Part shown: in pieces, positions 8,296 to 16,769 of the stretch
Layout of the letters: every line of letters begins with the position of its first letter
How positions within the stretch are numbered: the stretch's first letter is position 1
DNA from: DATFVJ01 sp963826515
GTDB taxonomy: Bacteria; Actinomycetota; Actinomycetes; Streptosporangiales; Streptosporangiaceae
Assembly (NCBI GenBank): GCA_963826515.1
Contig: CAWGXI010000012.1
Coordinates: 496,001-560,000 of the forward strand
Length of the DNA: 64,000 bases
Direction of reading: 5' to 3'
The notes under the pieces: generated by a model
The model's database searches: none
Told to the model about the DNA's origin: nothing
What the model saw: the letters and a program-made list of their open reading frames with translations, nothing else
Translations under genes and position numbers: made by a program

Positions 8296-9138
8296 TGCGC
8301 TCACCTCCTCCCTCGCAAGTGGTGGTCTGTGTGGCTCTCAGGAAGGGAGCCGCGGTAGTGAGCGTGCCAGCGGCGGCCGCTACGGTCGTGTCGCGACATG
8401 CGATCGGTTTTCAAGCGATGAGGCCAAGAACAAGTGATGATGACGAACTCCTGAAGGTCGATCAAGGATCTGTTGTTTGTGGTTAAGCTGATAGATCTAC
8501 GACCGCCCCATGGCAAACGGTTCAAGACCGCTTAGGATTTTTGATGCAGCCCCAGGCCGACGTCGGTGTCTCGTCGGTAGCGCCAATGGCCTTGCTTTTA
8601 GGTGACTCGCGAGCGCTGCGACGGCGGTGTTGCGGACGGCGGCCATGAGCTGGGCGGATGTGCCAGGCGCGGAGCCGCTGGGCGTCTTCGTTCATCGTGA
8701 CGGGGTCCCGGTAGTCCTCGTCCGTGGGCGCCGGTAGTTCGCGTCGAGGGGGTCGGCTGAGCCCAGCGGACCAGACGTGGACCGGCCGATCTTACACTGA
8801 GCAAGCTGTGCAGGCACAGACATAGACGGGCTACCGCCTCCGGGGCCGTTAGCCTCCTTTGACACTTAAGGAATACATGCGCCACTTCGCGGCTCACCCG
8901 GGGGGACGAAACTGGGCCCTGCGGGTCTGCCGGTCGGCTGGGGCTGGGCGCGGCTTGGCGATTTGCGGCGCATTGGCTGACTGCGTTCGTGGATCTCGGC
9001 AGGCTTGTGGTGGCGTGCTGTCTGCTGTCACCGAGACGCTTTGGTCCGTTTGAGGCCGTGCTTAAGTTTGGTGCTGGAGAAAAGGTTTCTCATCAGGTGA
9101 TATCGACGACCTCCGTAATAGAAAGGAGGCTGAGCTCC
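8296..9138. other. Gene-poor stretch with transposase debris
   Basis: No intact gene is supportable. A short minus-strand trace of a transposase C-terminus lies at 8602-8670. The plus-strand frame of the next transposase is open from GTG 8989 but shows no homology before about 9139. Open frames elsewhere here read as chance products of high GC. Confidence 0.5.
8602..8670 (-). pseudogene. Possible transposase C-terminal trace
   Basis: Read on the minus strand this segment gives APGTSAQLMAAVRNTAVAAL, resembling the conserved end of ISAs1/IS4-type transposases (G.AP..MA.LRN.A...L). No other part of the gene can be traced, so the call is weak. Confidence 0.3.
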
Positions 9139-9870
9139 GTGCTGAATCCGCTGTGGGGCCACCGCCGGATCCAGGGCGAGTTGCTCAAGCTTGGCATCGC
9201 CGTGGCGCCCTCTACCGTCTGGGAGATCCTGCACGCCGCGGGCATCGATCCGGCGCCCCGCCGCGCGGGCCCGACCTGGCGGCAGTTCCTGCGCATCCAG
9301 GCAGCCGGGATCCTAGCGGTCGATTTCCTGCACGTTGACGCTGTGATGCTGAAGAGACTGTATGTCCTGGTGTTCATCGAGCACGGCACCCGCCGGATGC
9401 ACCTCGGCGGCGTCACCATCAACCCGACCGGCGCGTGGACCGTGCAACAGGCACGCAACCTCGCCCTCAGCCTCGACCAGCGGTTCGCGGACATCAGGTT
9501 CCTGATCCGCGACCGCGGCTCGAACTTCACCGCCTCGTTCGACGCAGTCTTCCAGGCCACCGGCACCAGAATCCTGGTCGCCGCCGTCCAGGCACCCAGG
9601 ATGAACGCGATCTGCGAGCGCCTCGTCGGCACGCTGCGCCGCGAAGTCCTCGACCGAACGCTGATCCTCAGCGAAGCGCACCTGCGAGCCGTCCTCACGG
9701 AATATCAACACCACTACAACACCGCCAGGCCCCACCAGGGCATAGCGCAACGCATCCCTGCTGACGAACGTGACGCTCCCTGCGCGATGGTGACCGACGT
9801 CGATAGACAGCAGATCCGCCGAAGACCCGTCCTGAGCGGCCTGATCAACGAATACACCCACGCCGCCTGA
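9139..9870 (+). CDS. Integrase-core transposase (IS3/IS481-like), 5'-truncated
   Basis: Retroviral-type integrase core (rve) that would carry out DNA strand transfer. Catalytic acids are visible in AVDFLHVDAV, FLIRDRGSNFT and MNAICERLVGTLRREVLDRT, and the family C-terminus is complete (YNTARPHQGIA ... RRRPVLSGLINEYTHAA). Homology begins at NPLWGHRRIQGELLKLG, right after GTG 9139, which has an AGGAGG ribosome site 9 nt upstream; full-length relatives have about 100 more N-terminal residues with a helix-turn-helix region. The frame is open to GTG 8989 but that part is not homologous. It is therefore a 243-aa core without its DNA-binding region, probably non-functional. Confidence 0.75.
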   Translation: MLNPLWGHRRIQGELLKLGIAVAPSTVWEILHAAGIDPAPRRAGPTWRQFLRIQAAGILAVDFLHVDAVMLKRLYVLVFIEHGTRRMHLGGVTINPTGAWTVQQARNLALSLDQRFADIRFLIRDRGSNFTASFDAVFQATGTRILVAAVQAPRMNAICERLVGTLRREVLDRTLILSEAHLRAVLTEYQHHYNTARPHQGIAQRIPADERDAPCAMVTDVDRQQIRRRPVLSGLINEYTHAA

Positions 9871-9994
9871 TCCCCGAGAATCCGCAGGTCACGGGGTCGT
9901 ATCGTATTTTCGAGCGGCACACGTACCGGCCCGATCGCTTCATGACGACCGGGCAGCACCCGGATTGAAGATCCTTTAGCCTTAAGATGCCCTC

Positions 9995-10882
9995 CTAGGC
10001 CAACGGTCCGGTCCGCGCCGCCCTCAGGCACGAGGGCCTCTTCTGCCGGTACCGCAGCCGCGCCCGCGCCGCCTTAGTTTTGCCGCTGCGCTCGTTATCG
10101 GCAGCTATCTTGCTGGCAAGTTGAACGTCAGCCTTGCTGATCAGGCCGCTGGCAATCAGAAATTCGGCAAGCTCGCGCTGGTGTCCCTGCTCGTTCCAGG
10201 TGAGGCGCTGGAGTTCCTTCTTGTACTCAGAAACCGCCGCGTCACCGGTCAGGTCCAATGCGGCGGCAACCTCGATCATCGGCACAGTCTGCGGGCCGAC
10301 CGCGCCAAGGATGAACTCCTGGTAGTAGTACGCGATAGCCAGCCGGGCCAGCGTTTTGCGTTCGAAGTAGCTGCGGACCCTCGGTACCGCGTCGGGCAGG
10401 GGCCGGGCCCGGTGGCCGCGCGCGCGAGGCTGGTTTGCACGGCTATGGTGCTCCTGGGTGGCAATCCCGTTACCGGCCGTGGCCGGGCTGCCGCTCCGAT
10501 GATCAGGGCCATCGACATCCAGCATCAAGACCCATTTCCCCACACTGACGAGCCACGGGCCATTGTCGAATCGCAAGGGGTGCGGTTGGAACCCGCCTCG
10601 TGCCACCGGCAGCACGTGCACAGCGGTGGTCCGCGCCTTCTCGTAATCAACACAGGCCTCGTGGACGACTGGCGCCACGTACACCTCGTGGCTGGTGTCG
10701 TGGCTGAACAGCTCCCACCCGCGGTCTACGTAGCGAACGCCGGCGCAGCGCGGTGACCGATGCAGCGCCGGATCGTCGCCCGCACTGAGCAGGCGCCGGT
10801 CCAGCCAGGTGATCTCATCGATCGGGCAGTCCAGCCCTTCGCCTAGTTTGGGGGACCAGATTACGAGTCGCGCCGTCGCCAA
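9995..10882 (-). CDS. Unrecognised two-part protein, partner of the FHA gene
   Basis: 295-aa protein of unknown function, start uncertain (TTG 10882 gives MATARLVIWSPKLGEG). The N-terminal half (about 1-125) looks beta-rich with many aromatic residues, ending in WLVSVGKWVLMLDVDG. A low-complexity Pro/Arg/His linker follows (about 130-165). The C-terminal part (about 168-270: ARLAIAYYYQEFILG ... MIEVAAALDLTGDAAVSEYKKELQRL) is helical and resembles the tail found on some actinobacterial FHA-type regulatory proteins. The FHA-domain membrane protein lies 117 bp upstream on the same strand, so both may belong to one signalling unit. I cannot name a family with confidence. Confidence 0.6.
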   Translation of the reverse strand: MATARLVIWSPKLGEGLDCPIDEITWLDRRLLSAGDDPALHRSPRCAGVRYVDRGWELFSHDTSHEVYVAPVVHEACVDYEKARTTAVHVLPVARGGFQPHPLRFDNGPWLVSVGKWVLMLDVDGPDHRSGSPATAGNGIATQEHHSRANQPRARGHRARPLPDAVPRVRSYFERKTLARLAIAYYYQEFILGAVGPQTVPMIEVAAALDLTGDAAVSEYKKELQRLTWNEQGHQRELAEFLIASGLISKADVQLASKIAADNERSGKTKAARARLRYRQKRPSCLRAARTGPLA

Positions 10883-10999
10883 TTCCCCACCACCCGCTCG
10901 AGGCCCTGATGGCCAAGACAGCCGCCAGCGTAGTTCACGGCCGCTGCGGATCGCATGCCTCGGCCGATCGTCAGAACCACCAGCTGGCCGTCAGAACCA

Positions 11000-11983
11000 T
11001 CAGCCGACTTCCACCCTTGACACAAGCGCATCGGGATGCGGTCCCCACCTGATCAAATCGCCGTCGTGCAAAGCCTGCTCATCAACGACGCGCGTCTCGT
11101 TCACTAGCACGCCGTTGCGTCCCAGACTGGTGATCCGCCACTCACCTTCTGTGAAGGTGAACTGGGCATGCACCCTCGACACGGTGGGCTCGTCCGGCAG
11201 TGGCAGCTCCACTTCGATGCCCCGACCCGCGCGGGCCCCGGAAACGCGGGTCTCCGCAATGGAATCCTTCGTCCGCAGCCGTAGTAGCGGTGTCCAACTG
11301 GGCGCCTGGACGGTCAGGACGTCCCTGACGAGGGTCGGTGCCGCTGACTGGCCAACATGGGCGCCCTCGGCGCGGCGAGGCGGCGCGGCATTTCCAGCCG
11401 CATCGCCATCCGTATACGCCGAGCCCGCTCGCCTGCCCTGCTTGAGGCGGTACCTGCCGACGGGCACCGCGGGGTCGGCGACGATGTTCGCCTCGACGGG
11501 ACCGGCGCTGGCCAGGCTGGCGGCGTGCGCGGCCACGGTGGTTTCGTACAGCTCGCTCGCGCTGGAGTTGATCACTTCCAGCTCCATCATCTCGGTCAGC
11601 GACGCCACGTCGGCGGGATTCATCCGAAGCTCCACAACGTTCGGCGCCAGCAGCGAACCGCTCGGGGTGATAACAAACACCTCAGGCAGGTGCCGCAGAG
11701 CCAATTGCAGCACCTCGCGTCCGTCCCGCCACGGCCGGGTGGCCGCACGCTGAACCCATGGATGATCACGGTCAATACCCATGTACCGCAGGGCGAGAAC
11801 GCTCCCTATGACGAGCGCCGCGACTAGCACTACTAGCGCCGTTCCGCCAATGATGGACCGAGTGCAGGCAAGCAGGATTATCCACAGCCCAGCGATGCCG
11901 CCTGCCACAGCCCGGCGCTTACGGCTGCGCGGCGGCGTCGGGGGACGGAGCGGGCGGTCGGCCAGCTCACTACGGTTGGACAT
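11000..11983 (-). CDS. Membrane-anchored FHA-domain protein (FhaA-like)
   Basis: 327-aa protein likely to bind phosphothreonine peptides at the membrane. ATG 11983 has a GGAGGG site 7 nt upstream. Two membrane helices (about 28-42 and 44-67) are followed by a domain at about 80-182 resembling the FhaA N-terminal domain (DUF3662): APNVVELRMNPADV and GPVEANIVADPAVPVGRYRL. After an Ala-rich linker comes an FHA domain (about 232-325) with SRVHAQF, GRNGVLVNETRV and LHDGDLIRWG, the usual phosphopeptide-binding loops. FHA proteins of this sort act with Ser/Thr kinases such as PknB in cell-wall control, but no kinase is in the window. It is likely co-transcribed with the unrecognised gene downstream. 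Confidence 0.8.
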   Translation of the reverse strand: MSNRSELADRPLRPPTPPRSRKRRAVAGGIAGLWIILLACTRSIIGGTALVVLVAALVIGSVLALRYMGIDRDHPWVQRAATRPWRDGREVLQLALRHLPEVFVITPSGSLLAPNVVELRMNPADVASLTEMMELEVINSSASELYETTVAAHAASLASAGPVEANIVADPAVPVGRYRLKQGRRAGSAYTDGDAAGNAAPPRRAEGAHVGQSAAPTLVRDVLTVQAPSWTPLLRLRTKDSIAETRVSGARAGRGIEVELPLPDEPTVSRVHAQFTFTEGEWRITSLGRNGVLVNETRVVDEQALHDGDLIRWGPHPDALVSRVEVG

Positions 11984-12228
11984 CGCGACACCCTCCGTGA
12001 GCTGTACATCGATCCATGACGGCCTGGCTCATGTGACGAGAATGCGGGGAGTGGCGAGCGCCGGTCAACGAATCAGTTGCACTTCCCAGATATCTGGAAC
12101 CTGGATCACCCACGGCTGACCAGTGTCCGGCACCCTCAGGTGGACAGGCCAAAGCGACCTGAACTCATCCCCATGGCGGAATGAGTGTCATCGACCGAGA
12201 TCATCAGCGTGGACACAGGCGGGAGGAG

Positions 12229-12274
12229 CAGGCATGCTCACGGACTTCTATCAGGCATGCTCACGGACTTCTAT
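12229..12274 (+). repeat. 23-bp perfect tandem duplication at a start codon
   Basis: Bases 12229-12251 are repeated exactly at 12252-12274. The unit contains CAGGCATGCTCACGG, so it includes the original start codon. Because 23 is not a multiple of three, the ATG next to the ribosome site (12234) is now out of frame with the gene, and the in-frame ATG (12257) is 23 bp too far from the GGAGGA site. Confidence 0.9.
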
Positions 12275-12780
12275 ATGGGCCTCTATATGGCATTCGGGAC
12301 CGTGTGCTTCACGTTGCTGGGGCTCTGGCTCGTCGTTGTCCAGACCCGCCATGCGGACTGGCGCGGGGTGGCGGTGCACCGGCGGCGCGCCTACGGGGTC
12401 GCGCTTCATTTCTCGTTGCCCGGGCTGATGAGCCTGCTGGCGCTGGTCGATTCGGCAAGCATGACGCTGTGGCGGGTCTCGTTCGCGGTCGTCGCTGGCG
12501 GTGGCGCGATCGTCCTGGTGCTTGTCCGCGGTCCGTTGCCCACCAGAGCCGGCCAGGCAGCCTAAATCGCGGCCGTCGCCTTATACGTCTTGATCGCAGT
12601 CGTCGCGGCAGCCCCGCGCGTCGTCGCCGATGCCTGCATTTCGGTCAGGCCGCTGCGCGTCGAGGCCGATCTGCTGACGATCCTGGTGTTCGTCGGTGCC
12701 AATGTGGCAATGCTGCTGTTGTTCGACGAGACGCCGGGTACGAGGGCTCGGCGAGCGCCCGTAATACATCGTGCGGCCGG
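12234..12780 (+). pseudogene. Small multi-pass membrane protein, disrupted
   Basis: Remnant of a membrane protein of about 170-180 aa with roughly five hydrophobic segments (YMAFGTVCFTLLGLWLVV, VALHFSLPGLMSLLALVD, VSFAVVAGGGAIVLVLV, then ALYVLIAVVAAAP and LLTILVFVGANVAMLLL). Two lesions are visible. A 23-bp tandem duplication separates the ribosome site from the in-frame ATG at 12257. An in-frame TAA at 12563-12565 interrupts the protein, after which the same frame continues with clear membrane segments. The end is uncertain and lies against the converging adenylate kinase gene. I do not recognise the family. Confidence 0.7.
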
Positions 12781-12828
12781 TGGCCGCCGGGCAGGCCGCA
12801 GAACTCGCCAGGGGTCAGGTCCACGGGG

Positions 12829-13401
12829 TCAGGTCCACGAGCGCAGTGCGGCGAGCCGCTGGATACGCCTCACGATGTCCCCGTGGACGGTATCCGCGGA
12901 CTGGGCACCATCGACGGTGAACATCCATTCTCGGCCTGCGTAGTACTCGAGCAAGGGCACCGTCTTTTCCATGTACACCCGCAGACGGTGCTCGATCACA
13001 GTTTGGGTGTCGTCCGAGCCCCGGCCGCGGGTTAGTAGCCGGCGCACTAGCTCCTCGCGTGGGACGTCAAGGTGAATCGCGGCCTGCACCTCCGCCCCGA
13101 GCGGCTGGACAACGGCGTAGGCGGCCTTCGCCTGTTCGACCGTGCGCGGGAACCCATCGAGAACATAACCGCTCGCGGCGGCGACGACGGGTTTGCGAAG
13201 AATATCCATGACGAGGCTGTCGGGCACCAAGTCACCGTCGCTGACATACGACTTAACCCTCTGCCCGAGCGACGTCTGGTCCCTGACATGCTGGCGCAGC
13301 AGGTCGCCGCTGGAGATGTGCGCGATGCCGAAGCGCGCGGTGAGCCGCTCAGCCTGTGTTCCCTTGCCAGAGCCTGGAGCGCCGATCAGCAGAAGTCGCA
13401 T
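12829..13401 (-). CDS. adk: Adenylate kinase (short-LID form)
   Basis: Transfers phosphate between ATP and AMP to balance adenine nucleotides in the cytoplasm. The P-loop GAPGSGKGTQ is at residues 7-16, the NMP-binding signature LDGFPRTVEQA near residue 80, and the LID region is short (LLTRGRGSDDTQTVIEHRL) without the zinc-type insertion. 190 aa is normal for this short form. The usual actinobacterial adk sits beside secY in the ribosomal protein cluster, so this isolated copy could be an extra paralogue; that cannot be settled here. A 14-bp tandem duplication (GGGGTCAGGTCCAC twice, about 12812-12839) covers its stop codon. Confidence 0.9.
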   Translation of the reverse strand: MRLLLIGAPGSGKGTQAERLTARFGIAHISSGDLLRQHVRDQTSLGQRVKSYVSDGDLVPDSLVMDILRKPVVAAASGYVLDGFPRTVEQAKAAYAVVQPLGAEVQAAIHLDVPREELVRRLLTRGRGSDDTQTVIEHRLRVYMEKTVPLLEYYAGREWMFTVDGAQSADTVHGDIVRRIQRLAALRSWT

Positions 13402-13752
13402 GTGATCACTCGCTCGCCCGCAAGGCCGCTCAGGACCGCCGGCGGGTAGCAGTTGCCTGGCTGGCCCAATCGAGTTTCGCCGGTCAGCATGCGTGCCCCG
13501 GCCCGCAGCGGCTCATGGCCGCCGTGGGACACCCCATAACCTGGCCGCTCCTGCGGTCAACAGCGATGACGCGTTCCGAAGTGTCAAACGTCCGGCAAAC
13601 TGTACTCGCGACACAGCGCCTCCCTTTCCACTACATTCCCACCGCTACCCGTACAACATGCCATCGCGGGGCCAAGACTTTTGGGGCCTGCCGGCTGTGG
13701 CGGAATCGCTCGCACCCCACCGATGGGCCGCGGTCGTGGCTGTCGTGGCTGT
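13402..13752. other. Intergenic, nothing recognised
   Basis: 351 bp between two same-strand genes. No gene, RNA or convincing hairpin was seen; it presumably holds the adk promoter. Confidence 0.5.
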
Positions 13753-14532
13753 TTAGGGGCGCCCGTGGCGCCACTGCGGCTTGCGCTTGTCGAGGAAGGC
13801 ACGCATCCCCTCACGCGCGTCAGGTAGCTGACTTGTCGCTGCCATCACTTCGATCGCATAGGCGTACGCCTTCGGCTGGTCGAGGTCTATCTGGGCGTAA
13901 AGCGCCTGTTTGCCGATGCCTTTGCCCTCCGCGGAGCCTCGCGTGACGCGCTCGAGGAGGTCCTGCACGGCGGAGTCGAGTTGCCCGGCGGGCGCCACCC
14001 GGTTGACCAGCCCCCAGTCGAGCGCGGTTTGCGCGTCGATCACATCGCCCGACAGGGCCATCTCCGTTGCCCGTTTCCTGCCGACGTTCCTGGCGATCGC
14101 CACCATCGGTGTGTGACAGAACCAGCCGCCCTTGCCGCCGGGGGCGGCGAATCCCGCGTCCTCACTTGCCACGGCGAGGTCGGCGGTCGCGACCAGCTGG
14201 CAGCCGGCCGCCGTGGCAAGCCCATGCACTCGTGCCACCACCGGCTGCGGCACCTGCTGGATGAGTGTCATCAGGTCGGCGCAGGTGCCAAGCAATGAGC
14301 GAACCGCCGACAGGCCGGCCTCGGCGACATCGGCGAAATCGTGACCTGCGCTGAACACCGGGCCGCTGCCGGCCAGGACAATGCCCAGGGCGTCGCTGTC
14401 CCCGATGTCACCGAACGCTGTGATCAACTCACGCATGTGCTGCAGGGACAGGGCGTTGCGCCGCTGCGGCCTGTTCATCGTGACGGTGGCGAACTCGCCC
14501 GACCGCTCGACCAGGATGTGTTCGAATCCCAT
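13753..14532 (-). CDS. Enoyl-CoA hydratase/isomerase family protein
   Basis: Crotonase-fold enzyme acting on acyl-CoA thioesters. The start ATG 14532 has GGAGGAGG about 6 nt upstream; the frame is open 25 codons further without support. 259 aa is typical. The oxyanion-hole region SAGHDFADV (about residue 65) and the second crotonase signature VARVHGLATAAGCQLVATADLAVAS (about 98-122) are present, with the FAAPGGKGGWF turn after them. The acid usually found at the catalytic position near FCHTPMVAIAR is not obvious, so this may be an ECHDC3-like member with an unclear reaction. It is isolated, with no beta-oxidation partner beside it. Confidence 0.8.
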   Translation of the reverse strand: MGFEHILVERSGEFATVTMNRPQRRNALSLQHMRELITAFGDIGDSDALGIVLAGSGPVFSAGHDFADVAEAGLSAVRSLLGTCADLMTLIQQVPQPVVARVHGLATAAGCQLVATADLAVASEDAGFAAPGGKGGWFCHTPMVAIARNVGRKRATEMALSGDVIDAQTALDWGLVNRVAPAGQLDSAVQDLLERVTRGSAEGKGIGKQALYAQIDLDQPKAYAYAIEVMAATSQLPDAREGMRAFLDKRKPQWRHGRP

Positions 14533-14654
14533 GCGGCCTCCTCCACATCGCAGCCTACGCCGGCACCGTGCTGGTAGCGCTGATGAGGATGCCCGCATAA
14601 CCAACACGCGACTGCGCCTCGCAGTGTTCCCTGGCTACTCGCAGTGTTCCCTGG

Positions 14655-15275
14655 CTATCTGTGACGCAGCCCGTCGAGGATGACGACCTCGGTGGCCCGG
14701 TCGTGTGCCTGGGAAGGCTGCCCGGAGACGATGTAGTCGGCTCGCGCCGCCGCGCCGTCGCGGCCAAAGAACTCGTCTTCAAGCGCCATCCACTCCAGCC
14801 AGAGTGATCGTCGCTGCTCGCCGTCCCTGGCAATCCCGCGGCGCAGCCGCTCGCCGGGTGGCGTTTCTATCCACAAGGACATGGTGAGGTCACTGGCGAT
14901 GGCCTGGCGGGATGAGGTCACGCCCTCGAGGACTATCACGTGCGCGGTAGGGACCTCGGCCCAGCCGTTCAGGCCGTGACCCAGGGGATCATTAGCCCAG
15001 TCGCGGACGCGAAACCGGGCGGGGGAGCCGCCCAGCAGGGGACGCAGCGCCTCCTGTTCCAGCCGGGGCCACCAGCCTTCGATGTCTCGCCAGTACAAGA
15101 AATCGTCCACCCTGATCAGCGGCATGCCGCCGCATGCCGCAGCGAGCGCGCGGGCCACCGTTGACTTACCCGCACCGGCCGGCCCGTCGACGGCGACCAG
15201 GCGGACAGCCCGCGAGCTAGGAGCCGCCAGGATCTCGTGCGCGAGCGAGGCCAGGCTCCGCACAGACTCCCGCAT
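14655..15275 (-). CDS. Uridine kinase-like P-loop kinase
   Basis: Small P-loop kinase, probably acting on a nucleoside such as uridine. The Walker A motif is VDGPAGAGKST (about residues 30-40), followed by the substrate-site motif IRVDDFLYWRDIEGWWPRLEQEAL and later VIVLEGVTSSR and LWIETPPGERLRRGIARDG. With the start at ATG 15275 it is 206 aa, normal for the family; an alternative is ATG 15284. The frame stays open to 15653 only because the 19-bp tandem array upstream is stop-free in every frame. The array therefore begins at, or slightly overlaps, the N-terminus, and the true start is hard to decide. Confidence 0.8.
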   Translation of the reverse strand: MRESVRSLASLAHEILAAPSSRAVRLVAVDGPAGAGKSTVARALAAACGGMPLIRVDDFLYWRDIEGWWPRLEQEALRPLLGGSPARFRVRDWANDPLGHGLNGWAEVPTAHVIVLEGVTSSRQAIASDLTMSLWIETPPGERLRRGIARDGEQRRSLWLEWMALEDEFFGRDGAAARADYIVSGQPSQAHDRATEVVILDGLRHR

Positions 15276-15600
15276 GCGGGCCATCCTCCCGCATGCGGGC
15301 CAGCCTCCCGCACGCGGGCCAGCCTCCCGCACGCGGGCCAGCCTCCCGCACGCGGGCCAGCCTCCCGCACGCGGGCCAGCCTCCCGCACGCGGGCCAGCC
15401 TCCCGCACGCGGGCCAGCCTCCCGCACGCGGGCCAGCCTCCCGCACGCGGGCCAGCCTCCCGCACGCGGGCCAGCCTCCCGCACGCGGGACAGCCTCCCG
15501 CACGCGGGCCAGCCGCCTGGCACGCGGGGCCATCCTCCCGCATGCGGGCCAGCCTCCCCCACGCCGGTCATCCGCCCGCACGCTGCCATCCTCCCGTACG
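15265..15600. repeat. 19-bp palindromic tandem array
   Basis: About 13 near-identical 19-bp units (CCTCCCGCACGCGGGCCAG) lie head to tail between roughly 15285 and 15512, with degenerate units on both sides (to about 15600). Each unit holds CCCGC-AC-GCGGG, and some edge units have the perfect palindrome CCCGCATGCGGG. There are no spacers, so it is not CRISPR. It fills the space between two divergent genes, and being stop-free it creates false open frames on both strands. Confidence 0.92.
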
Positions 15601-15607
15601 CCGACCA

Positions 15608-15668
15608 TCATCTTCCGTGGCTCAGCCGGGATCTTTCGTGGCTCAGCCGGCATCTTCCGTGGCTCAGC
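15608..15668. repeat. 21-bp tandem repeat, three units
   Basis: Three consecutive units around CTTCCGTGGCTCAGCCGG (the middle copy begins CTTTCG) immediately follow the 19-bp array upstream of the EEP gene. Confidence 0.75.
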
Positions 15669-15748
15669 CTGGCCGCCGCCTGCTGATGTGCCAGCAGCGT
15701 CGCCCCGGCCGTAGTGTCTGGCATGGGCGAGACGTTGAACGGGGAGGC

Positions 15749-16705
15749 ATGAGGCAGATTTCCAGGGCTGCTGCTGGCGGGCTGGCTGGGTGGGCGGTCG
15801 TACGGCTGGCGGGCGCCGATCGGTTCCGCCGCCTCGAAGCTCCCGCGGTGCCGTTGCTTTCTTTCACACCACATGTCGCGGCGGCCGCGCTGCTCGGTTC
15901 GCTGCCGTTGCGGCGCAAAGGCGTGGCCGCGGCTACTGCGCTTGCCGGAGTGACGCTGACCGCGGTAGTGCTTCCGCGGGCGATCAAGCGGCCGCAGCCG
16001 CGAGTTCGCGGGCCGGTGCTGCGCGTTCTCACAGCGAACCTGCTGGCCGGGAGGGCATCAGCGGAGACGATCGTCGGCCTCGTGCGGCGGAAGGGCGTCG
16101 ATGTCCTCTTCCTGCAGGAACTCACCGACGCCGCGGTTACCCGGCTCAAGCAGGCCGGGCTGAACGACCTGCTGCCGCACGAGGTGGCCGACACGGTGGG
16201 CGAGAGCTCGTCTGGTTCTGGCATCTACGCGAGGCTGCGGCTGAGCGGCGGACTGCGCTTGACAGTTATATCCGTTGCCCAGCCCGCGGCCCGGCTGGAA
16301 CTGCCGGGCGGGCAGTGCGTGGAGCTCGTCTGCGTCCATCCGTCGCCGCCAGCCCCATCAGCGCCGGCCCGCCTGCTTTCGTCGCGGCGGCGGGTGGCCA
16401 CGTGGCGGGCGGAGCTAGCGGTCCTGCCACCGGCTGGCGATCCACCGAGGGTACTAGCCGGGGACTTCAACGCCACGGTTGATCACGCGCAGTTCCGCCG
16501 GTTGCTGCGGCTTGGCCACGCCGACGCCGCTTGCCGGACCGGTCACGGGCTGGTGCCTACGTGGGGACCATGGGGGAGGCCCGCGATCCTTACTATCGAT
16601 CATGTCCTCGTGGATGCACGGTGCGCCGTGCTCGCGACCTCGGTGCATCCTTTGCCTGGCAGTGATCATCGTGCGGTCTATGCGGAGTTCCGCCTGCCCG
16701 CTTGA
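15749..16705 (+). CDS. Endonuclease/exonuclease/phosphatase (EEP) family protein
   Basis: 318-aa metal-dependent hydrolase of the EEP fold, whose members cut nucleic acids or phosphoesters; substrate unknown. The start ATG 15749 lies just after GGGGAGG, a rather tight spacing. A hydrophobic N-terminus (about residues 40-75: VAAAALLGSLPL ... ATALAGVTLTAVVLP) suggests membrane anchoring with the catalytic domain outside. Catalytic landmarks are VLTANLLAG (Asn), LFLQELTD (metal-binding Glu), LAGDFNATVDHAQF (Asp-Asn) and ILTIDHVLVD with the final GSDHRAVYAEF. The gene is oriented away from the repeat array, which fills its promoter region. Confidence 0.85.
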   Translation: MRQISRAAAGGLAGWAVVRLAGADRFRRLEAPAVPLLSFTPHVAAAALLGSLPLRRKGVAAATALAGVTLTAVVLPRAIKRPQPRVRGPVLRVLTANLLAGRASAETIVGLVRRKGVDVLFLQELTDAAVTRLKQAGLNDLLPHEVADTVGESSSGSGIYARLRLSGGLRLTVISVAQPAARLELPGGQCVELVCVHPSPPAPSAPARLLSSRRRVATWRAELAVLPPAGDPPRVLAGDFNATVDHAQFRRLLRLGHADAACRTGHGLVPTWGPWGRPAILTIDHVLVDARCAVLATSVHPLPGSDHRAVYAEFRLPA

Positions 16706-16769
16706 CAAGCTCGACACGGTGCTGAAGGCCTGCCGCGAGCTCGAGCACAAGTGCCTTGCGAGAGCGGCA

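Noticed and set aside
15265..15600. CRISPR array
   Set aside because: Units are 19 bp, contiguous and without variable spacers, and no cas genes are present.
15293..15748. Long N-terminal extensions of the EEP and uridine-kinase frames through the repeat array
   Set aside because: The array is free of stops in all frames and simply extends the open frames; ribosome sites and homology place the starts outside it.
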